This document shows, piece by piece, positions 61,237-64,000 of a stretch of DNA of 64,000 nt. How positions within the stretch are numbered: position 1 is the first letter of the stretch; every line of letters starts with the position of its first letter. The position numbers and the translations under genes were made by a program. The DNA is from Ligustrum vulgare (lineage: Eukaryota > Streptophyta > Magnoliopsida > Lamiales > Oleaceae): positions 11,881,096-11,945,095 of the forward strand of contig OY743170.1 of assembly GCA_963555705.1 (NCBI GenBank), read 5' to 3'. Under the pieces are notes generated by a model. That model was not told where the DNA came from and searched no databases. It saw only the letters and a list, made by a program, of their open reading frames with translations.

Positions 61237-61240
61237 TACT

Positions 61241-62596
61241 AGTGCTAATTATTTTGTTAAATAAATAATATTCAGAGGAAAAAATGGAATATAATCACGA
61301 ATAACCCGTGGATAAATGGAAAAATTCTCGAGGATTAAATAATCAACTTTGCTACATTCACAATGAGTATCACAATAAAAATGATAATTTGTCTACATGA
61401 CACAGTGCTTTTTTTTTTTTTTCACATATCACATTATCTTTTAAATCAACAATAACAACAATTTCACATCACCAAATTATCATCTTTATTGTCAAAATAA
61501 TTGTAGAAATAGATTAATTATTAAACAATATATATAGTGCAATTATTCCTTTTTCCCCCTGTACCTTCCACTGGGACATATTACAATGTCAAGGGCCCAC
61601 CTAGAACTCGACTTTATAATGGAGAAAATATTTTGTTGGACGATTTTATAAATTAAAGGTTTTTTGATAGTATTATTCTTTGCATAAATAACATAAATTA
61701 GATGGCCCTCAATGCACTACTAGAATTCAGGTTGATGTCAGAATGAAATAGACGAATTTCTAAAAAACGTAGTTAAATAAACGAAAATATCTAAAATTTA
61801 CTTTTTAATGATTTCATCTACATTTAAACAATGTTGATTATTAGGCATTTTTCTTTAAAAATTAATCACTCATTCACTAAATAATTAAAATAATAAATAA
61901 AGAGACTTGGAATTGATAATTTGACTATGATAAATTATAATTAGTTTCGCTAATTTGTTTTGTTTCAATTAATTTTTTAAAATCATTTTTTTAACTATAC
62001 ATATTTTTAAATCAAATATTTTATCTCAAAAATAACAAATTGTTTATTTATAAAGAAAAACTTTTACCAAACAAAGGTGTCGTCACTGAAATACTTCTAG
62101 TATCAATTAAAATTAATAGCTCATTCAAAAAAATAATTAAGATAATTAAAAAATAAAATAAAAAATAGATGTGCACGTGGATTGACATACTTTTTAAATT
62201 TGATGAAAGAGATTGGCTTTAAAATTTAAAATTAATAATTAATAAACAAAATAATTAAAAAAATAAAAAAATAGATGTGCATGTGGATTGATATATTTAA
62301 AAATATATATATATATTGATGAAAGGGATTGACATTTTTTTTAAAAATTTAAAATTAATAACTAATTCTAAAAATTATTAAAATAATTATAAAATTTAAA
62401 AAATGATATGTTATCATACCCCACGAAGTATCTAAATGTAGACGGAGCACTTCACAATGTCTATTTTTTATGTCATACCAGCTTAACATTGTAATTGATG
62501 TATTGTATTATAGAAATATTTTTAACAAATTTCGTCTATTTGTTGATGTGTCACTTAATTTCTCCTAATTCATATAGTACATTAGTGGAGAAACTC
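61241..62596. other. AT-rich upstream region of the P450 gene
   Basis: No coding frame. Contains an imperfect direct repeat of period 106 bp (landmark TAGATGTGCACGTGGATTGA at 62166 and TAGATGTGCATGTGGATTGA at 62272). The first copy holds a perfect G-box CACGTG (62174-62179), which is CATGTG in the second. It is about 1.1 kb upstream of the gene. Confidence 0.5.
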
Positions 62597-62599
62597 TTA

Positions 62600-63140
62600 G
62601 GGTGTGTTTGATAGAAAAGATGGAAAATAGATGGTAGGAAAATATTTTCTAGGAATTGATTTGGCTGGAAATTATTTTCCTGGAAAATGATAATTGGAAG
62701 TGTTTGATTAGATTAATTTTCCAGGTGAAAAAGTGGGAGATTTTCCTAATTTTGTTATTTGATTGATATTATTTTCCATGACAAATAATCAAAATTTAAC
62801 TATTTTAATAAAAAAAAAAATTTTTAAATTTTTCACTCATTTGTACTTGATAATAATAATGTTAATTTCTTGAAAAAAAAATAAGTCAATTAACAATAAT
62901 AAAAATGATCAAACGTGACGCAAAAGGATTTTCCACCTTAGCTGGAAAATATTTTCTCAACAAATAGGTAAGAAAATATTTTCAAGGCAAATGAGTTAGT
63001 TGTGTTTTAAATGGTTGTACCTAAGAAAATATTTTCCAAGGCAAATTTTGCCAACCAAACACCCAACAAATACAAAAGCTGGAAAATATTTTCCATAATT
63101 TGACATTTTCCTGGAAAATAGGGGTGTATCAAACACACCC
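62600..63140. mobile_element. Tourist-like (PIF/Harbinger) MITE
   Basis: 541 bp. Perfect 14-bp terminal inverted repeat GGGTGTGTTTGATA / TATCAAACACACCC, flanked by TTA on both sides (62597-62599, 63141-63143), the PIF/Harbinger target. The inside repeats the palindromic word GAAAATATTTTC (about 62638, 62944, 62972, 63024, 63083). No transposase. Confidence 0.88.
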
Positions 63141-63143
63141 TTA

Positions 63144-63487
63144 ATTTTAAATTATCTTATGAGTTAAGCAGTACTTTGATATTTATATAAAATACTCCTT
63201 TTGCGGACGATAAACCGTGATAAACGAAAGTGCAAGTGATAATGCTCTCATTTGATAGAGCAAATTTTTAACGAATTCTGATAAAAGTTGATGAGATGTG
63301 TGATTAAACAGTTGTGAGGCCAATGAAATATGTAATTGTGATTAATTATTGACTTTGACTTTGATAAAAATTTAATTTTTAATCAGAAACAAACAGACAC
63401 ATTTTTTTATAAGCTAATACCTGTCTGCCGTATGGTGAAATGAAATTAAAGTTTGTCTCTTCCGTTTAATAACATTGTAGTGATTTA
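63144..63487. other. AT-rich, no gene
   Basis: Nothing recognised. Confidence 0.5.
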
Positions 63488-63791
63488 CCCACCGTTTGGC
63501 AATGAGTTATAACCCATATTATAACCAATTTATAATCTTCACGATTTTTCAAATCACTTTTTAACCGCACAAATTTTCTCTCACCAATTTTCAACCACAA
63601 ATCTTACCTAGAAAACACAAAAAATCACCATAAAATCCTTGCACCTAGCCACCGAACAATGTGTTATAAATTAGTTTATTTATGATTTTGAGGTAAGATG
63701 TATGATTGAAAAATGAAGAGAAAAATATGTATACTTAAAAAGTGATTTGAGAAATTGTGTGATTTTTAAATTGATTTATAAACTGTTTACC
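63488..63791. mobile_element. Fold-back/MITE-like inverted repeat
   Basis: The left half (TCAAATCACTTTTTAA, then AATTTTCTCTCACC) is the inverted complement of the right half (TTAAAAAGTGATTTGA, GAGAAAAATATG). Together they form an imperfect foldback of about 300 bp centred near 63640. Target duplication not identified. Confidence 0.45.
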
Positions 63792-63844
63792 ACATACATA
63801 AAAAAAAAAAATTCAATCTTACCACATACATAAAAAAACAAATC

Positions 63845-64000
63845 ATGGAATTTTTCACCTTTTGTGTTTGTTTAATTTTCGATTGGAAAATATTTTTTAT
63901 GCTACAACCAATTAAAGCACAACTTAGCCTTTTGCCCTGAAAATATTTTTTTACCTATTTGGTGAGAAAACATTTTTCATCTTAGGTGAAAAAGTCATTT
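63845..64000. mobile_element. Partial relative of the Tourist-like MITE at the window edge
   Basis: Repeats GGAAAATATTTTTTATG, GAAAATATTTTTTTACC and TTGGTGAGAAAACATTTTTCATC, matching the interior wording of 62600-63140. It runs off the window end. Confidence 0.35.

Overview
The window is plant nuclear DNA, most likely from a eudicot. It is AT-rich and almost entirely made of LTR retrotransposons inserted into one another, with hAT-like and Tourist-like MITEs and microsatellites. The only host gene I can support is an intronless CYP94-type cytochrome P450 at 59583-61088 (minus strand). No organelle, bacterial, tRNA, rRNA or CRISPR features were seen.

Left part (1-25.7 kb). A broken minus-strand Ty1/copia element (Copia-0, 1-3.1 kb) shows its LTR, a tRNA-iMet-type primer site, a leader with four hairpin repeats, gag and protease; its frame then runs into non-copia sequence. 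Element A (4431-8435, exact TSD ATTTA) is a Ty3/gypsy derivative that keeps gag-protease but lacks RT, RNase H and integrase. A degraded plus-strand copia (Copia-1) is split by element B (10957-16339, a gypsy derivative with gag/PR/INT scraps) and by element C (17069-23341, exact TSD AGTAC, a large non-autonomous element with 1.6-kb LTRs).

Middle part (25.7-55.9 kb). A plus-strand copia (Copia-2) spans about 30 kb because its gag was split by a LARD-type solo LTR (27936-48720). That solo LTR was later hit by a Tat-lineage gypsy (28564-38287, TSD GAGAG) and by a hAT-like MITE (39293-48660, TSD CTCAAAGT). The MITE was then hit by an Athila-type element with only gag-protease (39387-48109, TSD TGCGGG). 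The nest is four layers deep. The rest of Copia-2 (gag end, PR, INT, RT, RNase H) follows at 48721-52416. Its 3' side was hit by element D, a relative of B, which carries an A-family solo LTR (52693-53496, TSD AAAGT). The Tat element is the most complete: gag, PR, RT-RNase H, second RNase H-integrase, two tandem arrays and a probable spliced antisense gene.

Right part (55.9-64 kb). This is AT-rich intergenic DNA, a hAT-like MITE (58106-58631, TSD 7/8), the CYP94 gene with its promoter, a Tourist-like MITE (62600-63140, TSD TTA) and a fold-back repeat.

Most striking observation: the U3 regions of four LTR families carry arrays of perfect GC-rich palindromes (GCGATCGC; ACGGCCGT; GGTCGACC). In three of them the sites are grouped in pairs about 20-24 bp apart, with pairs often about 50-54 bp apart. 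The palindrome word differs between LTRs of the same family and is shared between unrelated families, as if it were an exchangeable cassette. Second theme: polypurine-tract/U3-start modules are duplicated in several families. All distances were read by hand from the coordinates.
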